Source of the DNA: Candidatus Arcanibacter lacustris
Lineage (GTDB): Bacteria; Pseudomonadota; Alphaproteobacteria; Rickettsiales; Arcanibacteraceae
NCBI GenBank assembly: GCA_000970895.1
Contig: JYHA01000040.1
Location: forward strand, 1 to 7,234
Reading direction: 5' to 3'
Length of the DNA stretch: 7,234 nucleotides
In this document: piece after piece, positions 1 through 6,645 of the stretch
Layout: every line of letters begins with the position of its first letter
Position numbering within the stretch: position 1 is the stretch's first letter
Position numbers and translations under genes: made by a program
Notes under the pieces: generated by a model
Told to the model about the DNA's origin: nothing
Database searches by the model: none
What the model saw: the letters and a program-made list of their open reading frames with translations, nothing else

Positions 1-21
1 TGGAATCTTAAACTCGAATAA

Positions 22-147
22 TTTATAATAATAAGCGGGTTTGCTAGACGCTTACCACGGGGCGTACCAAGAAAGCGATTCAATTTCAAAACACCGCCTG
101 AAATGATTGCTCAAGAAAATTTTAATACTGTTGCACTTCGAGCTTGA
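22..147 (+). pseudogene. IS30-family transposase, C-terminal remnant
   Basis: The open frame ending in TGA at 145-147 encodes a tail with PRKRFNFKTPPEMIA followed by NTVALRA. This matches the end of IS30-family DDE transposases, where a (R)PRK...(F/Y)KTP(x)E block is followed by a short tail ending in VAL. Convincing similarity begins near position 64. Upstream of that the frame reads into unfamiliar residues and hits a stop at 19-21, and neither other plus frame restores the usual LNxRPRK context, so the gene is broken or rearranged here. The stop overlaps the GCTTGAAT core seen again at the right edge of the window, as expected for an IS30-type terminal inverted repeat overlapping the gene end. 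It ends tail-to-tail, 13 nt from the stop codon of the family 61 glycosyltransferase gene. Family assignment rests on motif recognition only. Confidence 0.7.
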
Positions 148-155
148 ATGTTTCC
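127..155 (+). repeat. Probable IS30-type terminal inverted repeat (left remnant)
   Basis: The end of the transposase remnant begins ACTGTTGC and runs into GCTTGAAT. The same two blocks, in the same spacing, occur inverted at the right edge (7178-7208, minus strand), giving about 17 of 23 identical positions. The two ends therefore belong to related but not identical elements. Part of this match is transposase coding sequence. The outer tip cannot be placed exactly because no target duplication is recognisable; 155 is an estimate. Confidence 0.5.
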
Positions 156-160
156 GAAAG

Positions 161-2047
161 CTATTTTTTGTTAATAATAAGCTCAATAAATTCGTTAAAC
201 TCATCTATTGGTACATATATATTAGAATTACTCCATATATTATACATATTAGGTCTTATTTGCCCCACAGCTTGAAATACATATTGTTCTTGGTTTAAAA
301 CAGAAGAAATAATGTTGAAAGTACATCCATATTGTTCTGGAGAACTAATTTGAATAATTTTTGTAAGAACATTAGAAAAAATAATATTAGTCAAAGCCGC
401 TCCACCTTGGGCACAAATAATTTCGGCTTTAGAAAAAAGATCTACCACATTTTCAATAGAAAGACCTTCTGGATCTATAAAAATAAATTTATTTTTTTGC
501 AATACTTTTTCAACATTAGCAATATTTATAATATTTCTATCAAAAGAATTATTTCTGATTAGAAATATTCTTAGCCCAGGAATAATATTTTTATTGTATA
601 ATGGACTTTTAATTACAATATCTCTTAGTAAGTTAATTGCACGTTTAGTTGGCACACACATCTTTGAAAGATTACTTAATATCAAAGCATCTTTAAAGAT
701 GTATTCTTTAAAACTTTTTATAGTTTTTACAGCATCAATATTAATACCAAAGAAAAGCAACAAATCTTTATGCCAAGATTTCAAGTCTCTAATTAATAAT
801 TTTGCTCCTGTATCTTCAATGACTTTTTTAAAGTGTAAAATTGTTGGAAGATATTCTAATACAAAGTGATAAAAGTTATCAGTTACACAAACTGGTAGAA
901 CTACCGTTGTATAAAACAACTTAGATCTATTTAAATCAGAAACATTGCAAAAAACATAGCGATCATTAATGATATTGATTTCTGGGGAAAACAACTTAAT
1001 ATGTTCGTAATTTGTATTAGTGGTTTCTTCTATAAAATATTGTCTATCAATAGATATTAAACCATTTCCTGTAGTTTCGACATTTGTTAATCTATACCAA
1101 AAAAGTTGGTTTTGATTATAGGAAAAACTTGTTTCATAAAAATTTTTTTGAAAATACTGTGATATATTACAGCTTTCAATTGATTTTTTATAAGTTTCAA
1201 CATGAGAATCTTCAATATATCTGCACGGAATATCTTGATGGGAAATTAATTCACGTATATCATTTTCCAATGTATATAGATACATATTTTGTTTTTTCAT
1301 TAGATCTTCATATTTTGGCAAGATGAACTGCAATTCATTTTTTTTATTCAACATATTTATATCAAGAATTAGATTTTTCATAATATTTAATGCTTTATCT
1401 ATTTCTCGATTATCAACATGTAATTGACATAATCTCTCGGAAGCGTAAACATCTGACTTTTTGATATCTAGAGCTTTAAGATAATATTCTAAAGCTTTTT
1501 TATAAACCACCTCTGATCTAGCTCCATAGCTTACAACATATTCTCGATCAAGAAATTCTTGAATTTCTGTTATTTTATGAATATCCCCGTAGTAAGATTT
1601 ATATTGCTTACTCCATAAGTAACTTAAATGATTTAAGTCTGCCAATCCTAAATAAGCAAAATATTTCAATGACTTAAATTTTTCCAAGAATAAAAAATAA
1701 GCATAAGATAACTTAAAAAACCCTGAATTCTTTAACATACATCCAGTATAAAATAAAAAACTAAATTCTATAATTTTATTTTCACAATATCTTTTATTAT
1801 ACCAAGGAACCGAAGATTCATCGGTCAGAGGTCCAGGTGTCTTATATGAAGGAACGACTAACCTTTTTCTCAAAATCATATAGAAGATGATTCTTGACAT
1901 TACAAATATTGTATAATTAAATCTATTCATTTTAAAGGCGTTAGAATCTCTAGTTATTATCACATAAAATGTGATAATAACTAGAGATGGGATTAGTAGA
2001 ATTAACTTGCATAATCTAACTAATAACAATTTTATTCTGAATCTCAT
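161..2047 (-). CDS. Membrane-anchored family 61 (DUF563) glycosyltransferase with TPR-like middle region
   Basis: This 628-residue protein has three parts. The N-terminus is basic and very hydrophobic: a probable transmembrane segment at about residues 7-32 and a second hydrophobic stretch at about 44-65. Residues about 110-250 are helical with TPR-like pairs, clearest around 181-227 (YKKALEYYLKAL, then DKALNIMKNLI). The C-terminal half carries glycosyltransferase family 61 hallmarks: VTDNFYHFVLEYLP at 388-401, RIFLIRNNS at 493-501, and IICAQGGAALTNIIF at 543-557. The usual form of the last motif is HGAxLTN; here glycine replaces the histidine. It probably transfers a sugar to a glycan at the inner face of the inner membrane; donor and acceptor are unknown. 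The ATG overlaps the upstream glycosyltransferase stop as ATGA, with a good AAGGAAAG site just upstream, which supports this start over internal methionines. Codons 20-34 lie in a perfect inverted repeat. The stop lies only 13 nt from the IS30 remnant. Confidence 0.85.
   Translation of the reverse strand: MRFRIKLLLVRLCKLILLIPSLVIITFYVIITRDSNAFKMNRFNYTIFVMSRIIFYMILRKRLVVPSYKTPGPLTDESSVPWYNKRYCENKIIEFSFLFYTGCMLKNSGFFKLSYAYFLFLEKFKSLKYFAYLGLADLNHLSYLWSKQYKSYYGDIHKITEIQEFLDREYVVSYGARSEVVYKKALEYYLKALDIKKSDVYASERLCQLHVDNREIDKALNIMKNLILDINMLNKKNELQFILPKYEDLMKKQNMYLYTLENDIRELISHQDIPCRYIEDSHVETYKKSIESCNISQYFQKNFYETSFSYNQNQLFWYRLTNVETTGNGLISIDRQYFIEETTNTNYEHIKLFSPEINIINDRYVFCNVSDLNRSKLFYTTVVLPVCVTDNFYHFVLEYLPTILHFKKVIEDTGAKLLIRDLKSWHKDLLLFFGINIDAVKTIKSFKEYIFKDALILSNLSKMCVPTKRAINLLRDIVIKSPLYNKNIIPGLRIFLIRNNSFDRNIINIANVEKVLQKNKFIFIDPEGLSIENVVDLFSKAEIICAQGGAALTNIIFSNVLTKIIQISSPEQYGCTFNIISSVLNQEQYVFQAVGQIRPNMYNIWSNSNIYVPIDEFNEFIELIINKK
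1946..1988. repeat. Perfect 20-bp-arm inverted repeat inside a coding region
   Basis: Arm 1946-1965 (ATCTCTAGTTATTATCACAT) is the exact reverse complement of 1969-1988, separated by AAA. On the minus-strand mRNA this would form a 20-bp hairpin with a 3-nt loop, 59 nt after the first base of the family 61 glycosyltransferase start codon. Both arms encode VIIT in the same frame, so the protein reads VIITFYVIIT within its first membrane segment. No T-tract follows on either strand, so it does not look like a standard intrinsic terminator. Confidence 0.95.
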
Positions 2048-2943
2048 AATACTTTCCTTATTCTATTTTTCATAAACTGAATTATATCGGACTTCACAGA
2101 TATAAAATAATATCTTAATCTACTAATAATATATAAAATAAATAACTTATTAATCAGGCAATGACGCATCTCTTTCTTTAGCGTATTATTAGATAATACA
2201 ATCATTTTAGAAGTGTTTTTTATAGTATTTGTTGAGTGCAATCTATAGGAATAAAGAATTTTATCTATATATTTAAATTTATATTCTTTAGAACATTGTA
2301 GCATCAGATGCCAATCTTCCATAATATCATTTTCTAAATTTTTTATGTTTTCTTTTAAGGCTGAAGCTCTACGTAAATAACCGTTAGGTATATAATTGCC
2401 TTTTAATAAACTTGCATAAGATCCAAAATCATTAGAAAAAAAATCAACATCTGCTCTCTTTTCTTTTAGAAAATCTCCAAAAGTTTTATAATAAGCTAGT
2501 TTTTTATCAATCACATTTTTTTTCTTTTTATCCCAGTATATCTTGTTACCTTTTTCATTTATTATTTCATTATTACCAACCACCAAACCATAGTCACTTT
2601 TATCTTTGATAAAGTCATATAGTGTCTCTATAGTTTGAGGTTTTAAAATATCATCCGAAGCTGACGAAAAAATGAACTCTCCTTCTGACATTGCTACTAA
2701 TTTCTTGATACTATCTACCAAACCTAAATTTTGTTCTTTTTTATAAAAATAAAATTTCGTAAATCGCTTTTTACAAACATCTGCAAAACCTTTTACTATC
2801 TCCTCTGTATCGTCTTGAGAAGCATCGTCTAATATCAGTAATTCTATGTCTAAAAAAGTTTGCTCAATAATAGATTCTATCATTTGAGCTATATAGGGCG
2901 CATGATTGTAAGCAGGAACAATAACACTAATTTTTGGCGGCAT
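2044..2943 (-). CDS. Family 2 glycosyltransferase
   Basis: This 299-residue GT-A fold glycosyltransferase opens with KISVIVPAYNHAPYI, the usual nucleotide-sugar-binding beginning. It has the LLILDDAS acidic pair at residues 39-40, the SSASDD metal-binding (DXD-type) pair at 97-98, and a DIMEDWHLML segment whose E209-D210 match the family's catalytic-base region. The tail is basic and hydrophobic and could associate with the membrane. It likely adds one sugar to a lipid-linked glycan in the cytoplasm; the specificity cannot be read. A TTG two codons upstream (2949) also fits the frame, but ATG at 2943 is preferred: a TATAGAG site sits about 6 nt before it, and that site would abut the TTG. It starts 8 nt after the FemAB-like gene and ends in an ATGA overlap with the family 61 gene, indicating translational coupling. 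Confidence 0.9.
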   Translation of the reverse strand: MPPKISVIVPAYNHAPYIAQMIESIIEQTFLDIELLILDDASQDDTEEIVKGFADVCKKRFTKFYFYKKEQNLGLVDSIKKLVAMSEGEFIFSSASDDILKPQTIETLYDFIKDKSDYGLVVGNNEIINEKGNKIYWDKKKKNVIDKKLAYYKTFGDFLKEKRADVDFFSNDFGSYASLLKGNYIPNGYLRRASALKENIKNLENDIMEDWHLMLQCSKEYKFKYIDKILYSYRLHSTNTIKNTSKMIVLSNNTLKKEMRHCLINKLFILYIISRLRYYFISVKSDIIQFMKNRIRKVL

Positions 2944-2951
2944 TGACAACT

Positions 2952-3884
2952 CTATAACTGCAACTCAAAAAAATAATGAGCTATTGTCCTACCACCAAAA
3001 CCCTCTTTTTGGCTTATAAGACTTGAGTTTAGATAAAGGCCATTATTTTCTGTAGATATACCAAAGTCAAAATATTGTTTATTGCTATAAAAATCATTAA
3101 TTAAGTAAGAAAAAATTGCATCTAAAGCCCCTAAATCCTTTCCTTCATTAGACGAAGCTATATATTGACAATGTACGATAGAATCATACTCAAAAACAAT
3201 AGTTCCCGCTAAAATTTTTCCATCTTTTTCGGCTGTAAACAGCTTTATATTTTCAGGAAAAGAAGAAGCTAGAAGCAAAATTTCTTCACAAGAGTGAACT
3301 GGGTTCTTTTTATATTTTTCTTGTAAAATACAAGTTAGCAAGCGCATATAGCTAATATAATCATCATTGATACCAATTTTAATTCCATTTTTTATTGCTT
3401 TTTTTGCGCCTCGCTTTCTAAGTTCAGAAAATGGAATTTTGTTACCAAGCTTTATGGTAGTAGTGATATCAACTCTGCACAACAAAGCATTATTGACAAA
3501 TAATGCATAAAGGTCTTCTTCCGAAGGATATTTATGGTAAATATGGGGCAATGCTTTATAAACTAGTTTGTTGAAATTATTTTGTAGCAAATATTTTTTT
3601 ACACAAGAAAAAACTTCTAACATTTGATCAGACTTCATCTTATTATCAATAACAAATCCACCAAATGTTAATCCCTGATGAGTATAAAAAATACCATCTA
3701 TAGTATTTGCTGGAATCAATGATATAAGTTTTTCTTCCTCAAAAATCATTAAAGAATGATCTAGGAATCTATCTGCATGATAGTCAATATAATCTCGCTT
3801 AAACATAAATATCCCGTTTTTAGCATTGACTATAAAATCATCCCAAAGGTCTTTTTTGTCCTTATTATATCGCTCTATTATCAA
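2952..3884 (-). CDS. FemAB/GNAT-like acyltransferase (glycan-locus type)
   Basis: This 310-residue protein resembles the FemAB-like, double-GNAT-fold proteins common in polysaccharide loci. Recognisable parts are the N-terminal LWDDFIVNAKNGIFMF...YIDYHADRF block (about residues 13-40), the HQGLTFGGF stretch (about 69-77), and the C-terminal FDFGISTENNGLYLNSSLISQKEGFGGR block (about 273-300), which I regard as the most diagnostic. FemA/B enzymes transfer aminoacyl groups from aminoacyl-tRNA and GNAT enzymes use acyl-CoA; the sequence does not show which applies. Beside a 3-amino-sugar pathway, acylation of the amino group is a reasonable inference. The start is TTG: upstream in frame no ATG or GTG occurs before a TAG, the next methionine (residue 27) would delete the conserved N-terminal block, and an ATG at 3895 is out of frame and closes after four codons. 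A weak AAGAGA site lies upstream. It follows the beta-helix transferase by 51 nt. Confidence 0.75.
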   Translation of the reverse strand: MIIERYNKDKKDLWDDFIVNAKNGIFMFKRDYIDYHADRFLDHSLMIFEEEKLISLIPANTIDGIFYTHQGLTFGGFVIDNKMKSDQMLEVFSCVKKYLLQNNFNKLVYKALPHIYHKYPSEEDLYALFVNNALLCRVDITTTIKLGNKIPFSELRKRGAKKAIKNGIKIGINDDYISYMRLLTCILQEKYKKNPVHSCEEILLLASSFPENIKLFTAEKDGKILAGTIVFEYDSIVHCQYIASSNEGKDLGALDAIFSYLINDFYSNKQYFDFGISTENNGLYLNSSLISQKEGFGGRTIAHYFFELQL

Positions 3885-3935
3885 TTTATAAACATCTCTT
3901 ATAAAACACCAAAACTATCCTTGTCCTAATTTATT

Positions 3936-4619
3936 TTAATTATCATCACTTACTTTAAAAAGCTTTTTCGAGGAGATAGATCTTTTCATAGCTGGATTAC
4001 CTTCATAAAAAGCATTTTCTTCAGTAGACTTCAGCACCACCGCACCTAAATTAATAAAATTATCTTTAGCGATTGTAATGCCATTACTAATTGTACTATT
4101 TACCCCTATAAAACAATTTTCATCAATAACGCAATGACCAGAAATTACTACATGAGATGAAATAAAACAATTATCTTTTATTTCTGAATGATGTCCTATA
4201 TGATTACCACTCCACAAGATTACGTTATTACCTATCTTAGTAAAAGGTTGTAAAGTGTTATCTTCAAAAATAAAAACGTTTTCACCTAATATTACATTAT
4301 GCCAACAAAATGATTTTGAACTGATATATCGTGCAATTTTATATCCCTTAGCTTTTGCAGCAAGATAAAGCCTTGTTCTCAACCTGTTGAGATTTGGATA
4401 TGTTATTGCAACAAAGGCTTCGTGAGTATTTATATCAAAATACTGCTCTACCTCTTCAAATTGAACTACTGGTAGCTCAAATAATTTATCACGTTTTTTA
4501 AATTCTTTTTCCACTGCAAAAGCACATACTTGATAAGAAGAATCATAAGTAAAATACTCGTAAGCAATTTGTGCTAAATCACTGTCACCGACAATAACCA
4601 ATTTTCTATTTTTTTTCAT
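3936..4619 (-). CDS. NeuD/PglD-like left-handed beta-helix sugar acyltransferase
   Basis: This 227-residue protein has an N-terminal Rossmann-like half (KLVIVGDSDLAQIAYEYF, residues 7-23, through about 100) and a C-terminal left-handed beta-helix of imperfect hexapeptide repeats (about 109-197: VILGEN, TKIGNN, SEIKDN, CVIDEN, ITIAKD). This is the layout of NeuD/PglD-type sugar acyltransferases, which use acyl-CoA as donor. The LWSGNHIGHHSEI segment (135-147) carries the likely catalytic histidine, H143 or H144. The N-terminal motif lacks the GxGGHG histidine seen in PglD, so this belongs to a different branch and PglD's 4-amino-sugar substrate should not be assumed. It occupies the place of FdtC/QdtC, the N-acetyltransferase in 3-amino-sugar pathways, so N-acylation of Fuc3N or Qui3N is the leading idea; O-acylation is possible. 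The methyltransferase stop and this ATG read TGATATG, a 1-nt gap, with a TAGG site upstream, so translation is probably coupled. Confidence 0.85.
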   Translation of the reverse strand: MKKNRKLVIVGDSDLAQIAYEYFTYDSSYQVCAFAVEKEFKKRDKLFELPVVQFEEVEQYFDINTHEAFVAITYPNLNRLRTRLYLAAKAKGYKIARYISSKSFCWHNVILGENVFIFEDNTLQPFTKIGNNVILWSGNHIGHHSEIKDNCFISSHVVISGHCVIDENCFIGVNSTISNGITIAKDNFINLGAVVLKSTEENAFYEGNPAMKRSISSKKLFKVSDDN

Positions 4620-4620
4620 A

Positions 4621-5382
4621 TCAGGGCCTAGTAATCAAAATATCATCTCTTCTGTTACTCATTGGTAATTTTTGGTTTTGTGGAATTAGATAAGCATCAA
4701 ATCCAGAAGATTGAGCTCTTAAAATAATAGAGTTAATAACTGCGTCATCTATTTTATTATATTCTATGGTATTAAAATTAACCTCTGGAATTTCTTTAGA
4801 ATTGGTAAAATCTTGATGGTATTTCACACCACTTTCGCTTGAAAAAAATCTTTTTCTTTTAGAATTATTAGGGATATCTCCTATTAAAAACTGCCCTCCA
4901 GTATTTAATAATGACAAAGATTGATCAATAAAATCCCAAACATTAGTATCAACAAAAATATAATGAAAAACACTATAACATATTATAACGTCATATTTTT
5001 GTTCAATATTTTTAATATCATTGATATTTTTTGGAAACATTCCAGAAGCTTTATGTAAAAATGGTTCTTCTTTATGAAATTCAAGCATTTCTTCTGAATC
5101 ACAAAATACTAAATTATGATGATTTTGCCTACAAATCTCTATTATTTTTTTTGGCAAATCACTACAACCAGGACCAATATCCAATACTGATTTATTTTTT
5201 TCATCTAAATTTGTTACTTTTGAACATATATCCTCAAAGATATATTGTTCATATCTTTCTCGATAGGAATTGGGAAATCCTATTTTTTCAAACCTACTAA
5301 GACTTTTATTACGTGCCAAATCACGAAATTTTTCGTAGCTCAACTGTAATTCAGAAAAATTCTTAACTGATTCATCATCCAT
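4621..5382 (-). CDS. Class I SAM-dependent methyltransferase
   Basis: This 253-residue protein has the Rossmann methyltransferase signature: motif I VLDIGPGCSDLP at residues 66-77, an acidic residue ending strand 2 (FCDSEEM, D95) that would contact the SAM ribose, the YDVIICYSVFHYIF motif (130-143) and the LLNTGGQFLIGDIP strand (158-171). About 60 residues of mostly helical sequence precede motif I. The acceptor cannot be read: the context suggests methylation of a sugar hydroxyl or of an acyl substituent on an amino sugar, perhaps as the nucleotide sugar. The ATG is preceded by AAAGGG about 11 nt upstream, slightly long but usable. It follows the aminotransferase after a 155-bp gap holding two inverted repeats, so it may be the first gene of a second transcript, or reached by readthrough. 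It is coupled to the next gene by a 1-nt gap. Confidence 0.8.
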   Translation of the reverse strand: MDDESVKNFSELQLSYEKFRDLARNKSLSRFEKIGFPNSYRERYEQYIFEDICSKVTNLDEKNKSVLDIGPGCSDLPKKIIEICRQNHHNLVFCDSEEMLEFHKEEPFLHKASGMFPKNINDIKNIEQKYDVIICYSVFHYIFVDTNVWDFIDQSLSLLNTGGQFLIGDIPNNSKRKRFFSSESGVKYHQDFTNSKEIPEVNFNTIEYNKIDDAVINSIILRAQSSGFDAYLIPQNQKLPMSNRRDDILITRP

Positions 5383-5460
5383 CTTAACAATAACCCTTTT
5401 TATAATATCAGGTTGATAAAAATTCTTAAATTACAGAACTATTACTATGTGAATTTAAAA

Positions 5461-5486
5461 TAATCAAATATTTTATATATTGATTA
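5461..5486. repeat. Inverted repeat in the aminotransferase-methyltransferase gap
   Basis: TAATCAA (5461-5467) is the exact reverse complement of TTGATTA (5480-5486), with a 12-nt AT-only loop. It lies just beyond the 30-bp palindrome in the direction of minus-strand transcription. In such AT-rich DNA a 7-bp arm could arise by chance. Confidence 0.4.
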
Positions 5487-5489
5487 AAT

Positions 5490-5519
5490 ATTCAAGAAAT
5501 ACATATGTATTTCTTGAAT
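5490..5519 (-). terminator. Perfect 30-bp palindrome, possible terminator or 3' hairpin of the aminotransferase transcript
   Basis: Positions 5490-5519 read identically on both strands, running from ATTCAAGAAA through the centre CATATG to TTTCTTGAAT. As RNA this gives a 13-bp stem with an ATAT loop, starting 18 nt after the aminotransferase stop codon. It is followed on the minus strand by ATTTAATCA, which is only a weak U-tract, and the stem is AT-rich, so termination may be partial. Its position at the end of the two-gene isomerase-aminotransferase unit and in the longest gap inside the gene block supports a transcript-end or mRNA-stabilising role. A protein-binding operator for the downstream methyltransferase is an alternative. 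Confidence 0.5.
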
Positions 5520-5537
5520 TTACTTGTTATTTAACAA

Positions 5538-6638
5538 CTAATAACTGTTTATCACATTAGCTACATATGAGATATCAGATTCTTCCAAATGAGGACCCAA
5601 AGGCAAGCTGAGCAGTTTTTTAGCAGCTTTTTCTGCATTAATAAACTCATTTATATCAATGTTTTTATTATTTATATAAGCATCTGATTTATTTATAGAT
5701 ATTGGATAATGTGTTATAGTTTCTATTTTATTTTCAAACAAATATTCTTGCAGCTCATCTCTTTCATCAGAAGAAACAACAAATAAGTGATATGCTGAAA
5801 CATAATCATCTGGAATAATTTGTACAGCTATCTTAGAAGTATTAAGTAAATCTTTATATATTTTAGCTTGCTCATTTCTTTTTTTATTCCACTGATCAAG
5901 ATATTTTAATTTTACTCTCAGAAAACCAGCTTGCAATTCATCTAATCTAGAATTTACTCCCATTTCATCATGATAGTATTTTTTTGAAGAGCCATAATTT
6001 CCAATAGTTCTAACTTTATCTGCTAAATCTTTGTTATTAGTAACTATAGCCCCTCCATCTCCAATAGCCCCAAGATTTTTACCTGGGTAAAAGCTAAAAC
6101 AAGTAATGTCAGCTAAACCACCTATTTTGTTATTTTTATATTGACTACCATGAGCTTGAGCAGCATCTGCAACAAAATATATATTATGTTTTTTTGCAAT
6201 TGCATTTATAGAATCTATATAAGCAGGTAATCCATATAAATACACTGCAAGGATAGCCTTAGTTTTTGAAGTTATCTTCTTTTCAATTTTTGTAACGTCA
6301 ATATTATAGCTATTTATATCTACATCTACTGCTATTGGTATAGCCCCAATATTTGAAACTGCAAACCAAGTTGCTATAAAAGTAAAAGAAGGAACTATTA
6401 CTTCATCCCCTTCTTTTACACCTAAAGCTCTTAGGGAAAGAACAATAGCATCAAGTCCATTACCAACTCCAACACAATAAGAACCTCCCGAATACTTAGC
6501 GAATTCTTTTTCAAATGCTGACAACTCAGGACCACGAATATAAAATCCAGAATTCATTACCTTAAAATAAGAATCATCTAACTCTTTTTTATGTTTTTGG
6601 TACAAATATCCTATGTCTAAAAATTTTATATCTTTCAT
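5538..6638 (-). CDS. fdtB: PLP-dependent dTDP-3-oxo-6-deoxyhexose aminotransferase (FdtB/QdtB type)
   Basis: This 366-residue protein is a full-length DegT/DnrJ/EryC1 (sensory-box-free, fold type I) sugar aminotransferase. Visible motifs are GNGLDAI at 59-65 (phosphate-binding turn), EVIVPSFTFIAT at 79-90, FVADAAQAHGS at 155-165 with D158 contacting the PLP pyridine nitrogen, FSFYPGKNLGAIGDGG at 181-196 with Schiff-base lysine K187, and GVNSRLDELQAGFL at 227-240. It would transfer an amino group, usually from glutamate, to C3 of the 3-oxo sugar made by the neighbouring isomerase, giving dTDP-Fuc3N or dTDP-Qui3N. The assignment to 3-amination comes from pairing with the isomerase, not from the aminotransferase sequence alone. 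The ATG lies 7 nt after the isomerase stop, with only a weak AAGTGA site overlapping that stop, so translation may depend on coupling. The symbol fdtB is used for type; qdtB is equally possible. Confidence 0.9.
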   Translation of the reverse strand: MKDIKFLDIGYLYQKHKKELDDSYFKVMNSGFYIRGPELSAFEKEFAKYSGGSYCVGVGNGLDAIVLSLRALGVKEGDEVIVPSFTFIATWFAVSNIGAIPIAVDVDINSYNIDVTKIEKKITSKTKAILAVYLYGLPAYIDSINAIAKKHNIYFVADAAQAHGSQYKNNKIGGLADITCFSFYPGKNLGAIGDGGAIVTNNKDLADKVRTIGNYGSSKKYYHDEMGVNSRLDELQAGFLRVKLKYLDQWNKKRNEQAKIYKDLLNTSKIAVQIIPDDYVSAYHLFVVSSDERDELQEYLFENKIETITHYPISINKSDAYINNKNIDINEFINAEKAAKKLLSLPLGPHLEESDISYVANVINSY

Positions 6639-6645
6639 TTAAATT

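Noticed and set aside
1..70. Minus-strand open frame running off the left edge opposite the transposase remnant
   Set aside because: It has no recognisable similarity and mirrors the recognisable plus-strand transposase tail for part of its length.
107..1326. Several plus-strand open frames of 60-90 codons inside the family 61 glycosyltransferase region
   Set aside because: They lie opposite a well-supported gene, have biased low-complexity composition, no recognisable motifs and no convincing ribosome sites; AT-rich DNA gives such antisense frames.
1946..1988. The long hairpin as an ordinary intrinsic terminator, with the glycosyltransferase starting downstream at methionine 40
   Set aside because: No T-tract follows on either strand, the ATG at codon 40 has no ribosome site, and the upstream ATG has AAGGAAAG and an ATGA overlap with the preceding gene.
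5031..5300. An 89-codon plus-strand open frame opposite the methyltransferase gene
   Set aside because: It is antisense to the SAM-binding domain and shows no domain or ribosome-site support.
5402..5430. Possible promoter before the methyltransferase (TTAAGA, 16 nt, TATTAT on the minus strand)
   Set aside because: The -35 matches only 4 of 6 bases, and the expected start would fall in the GGG of the ribosome-binding site, leaving an unworkable leader.
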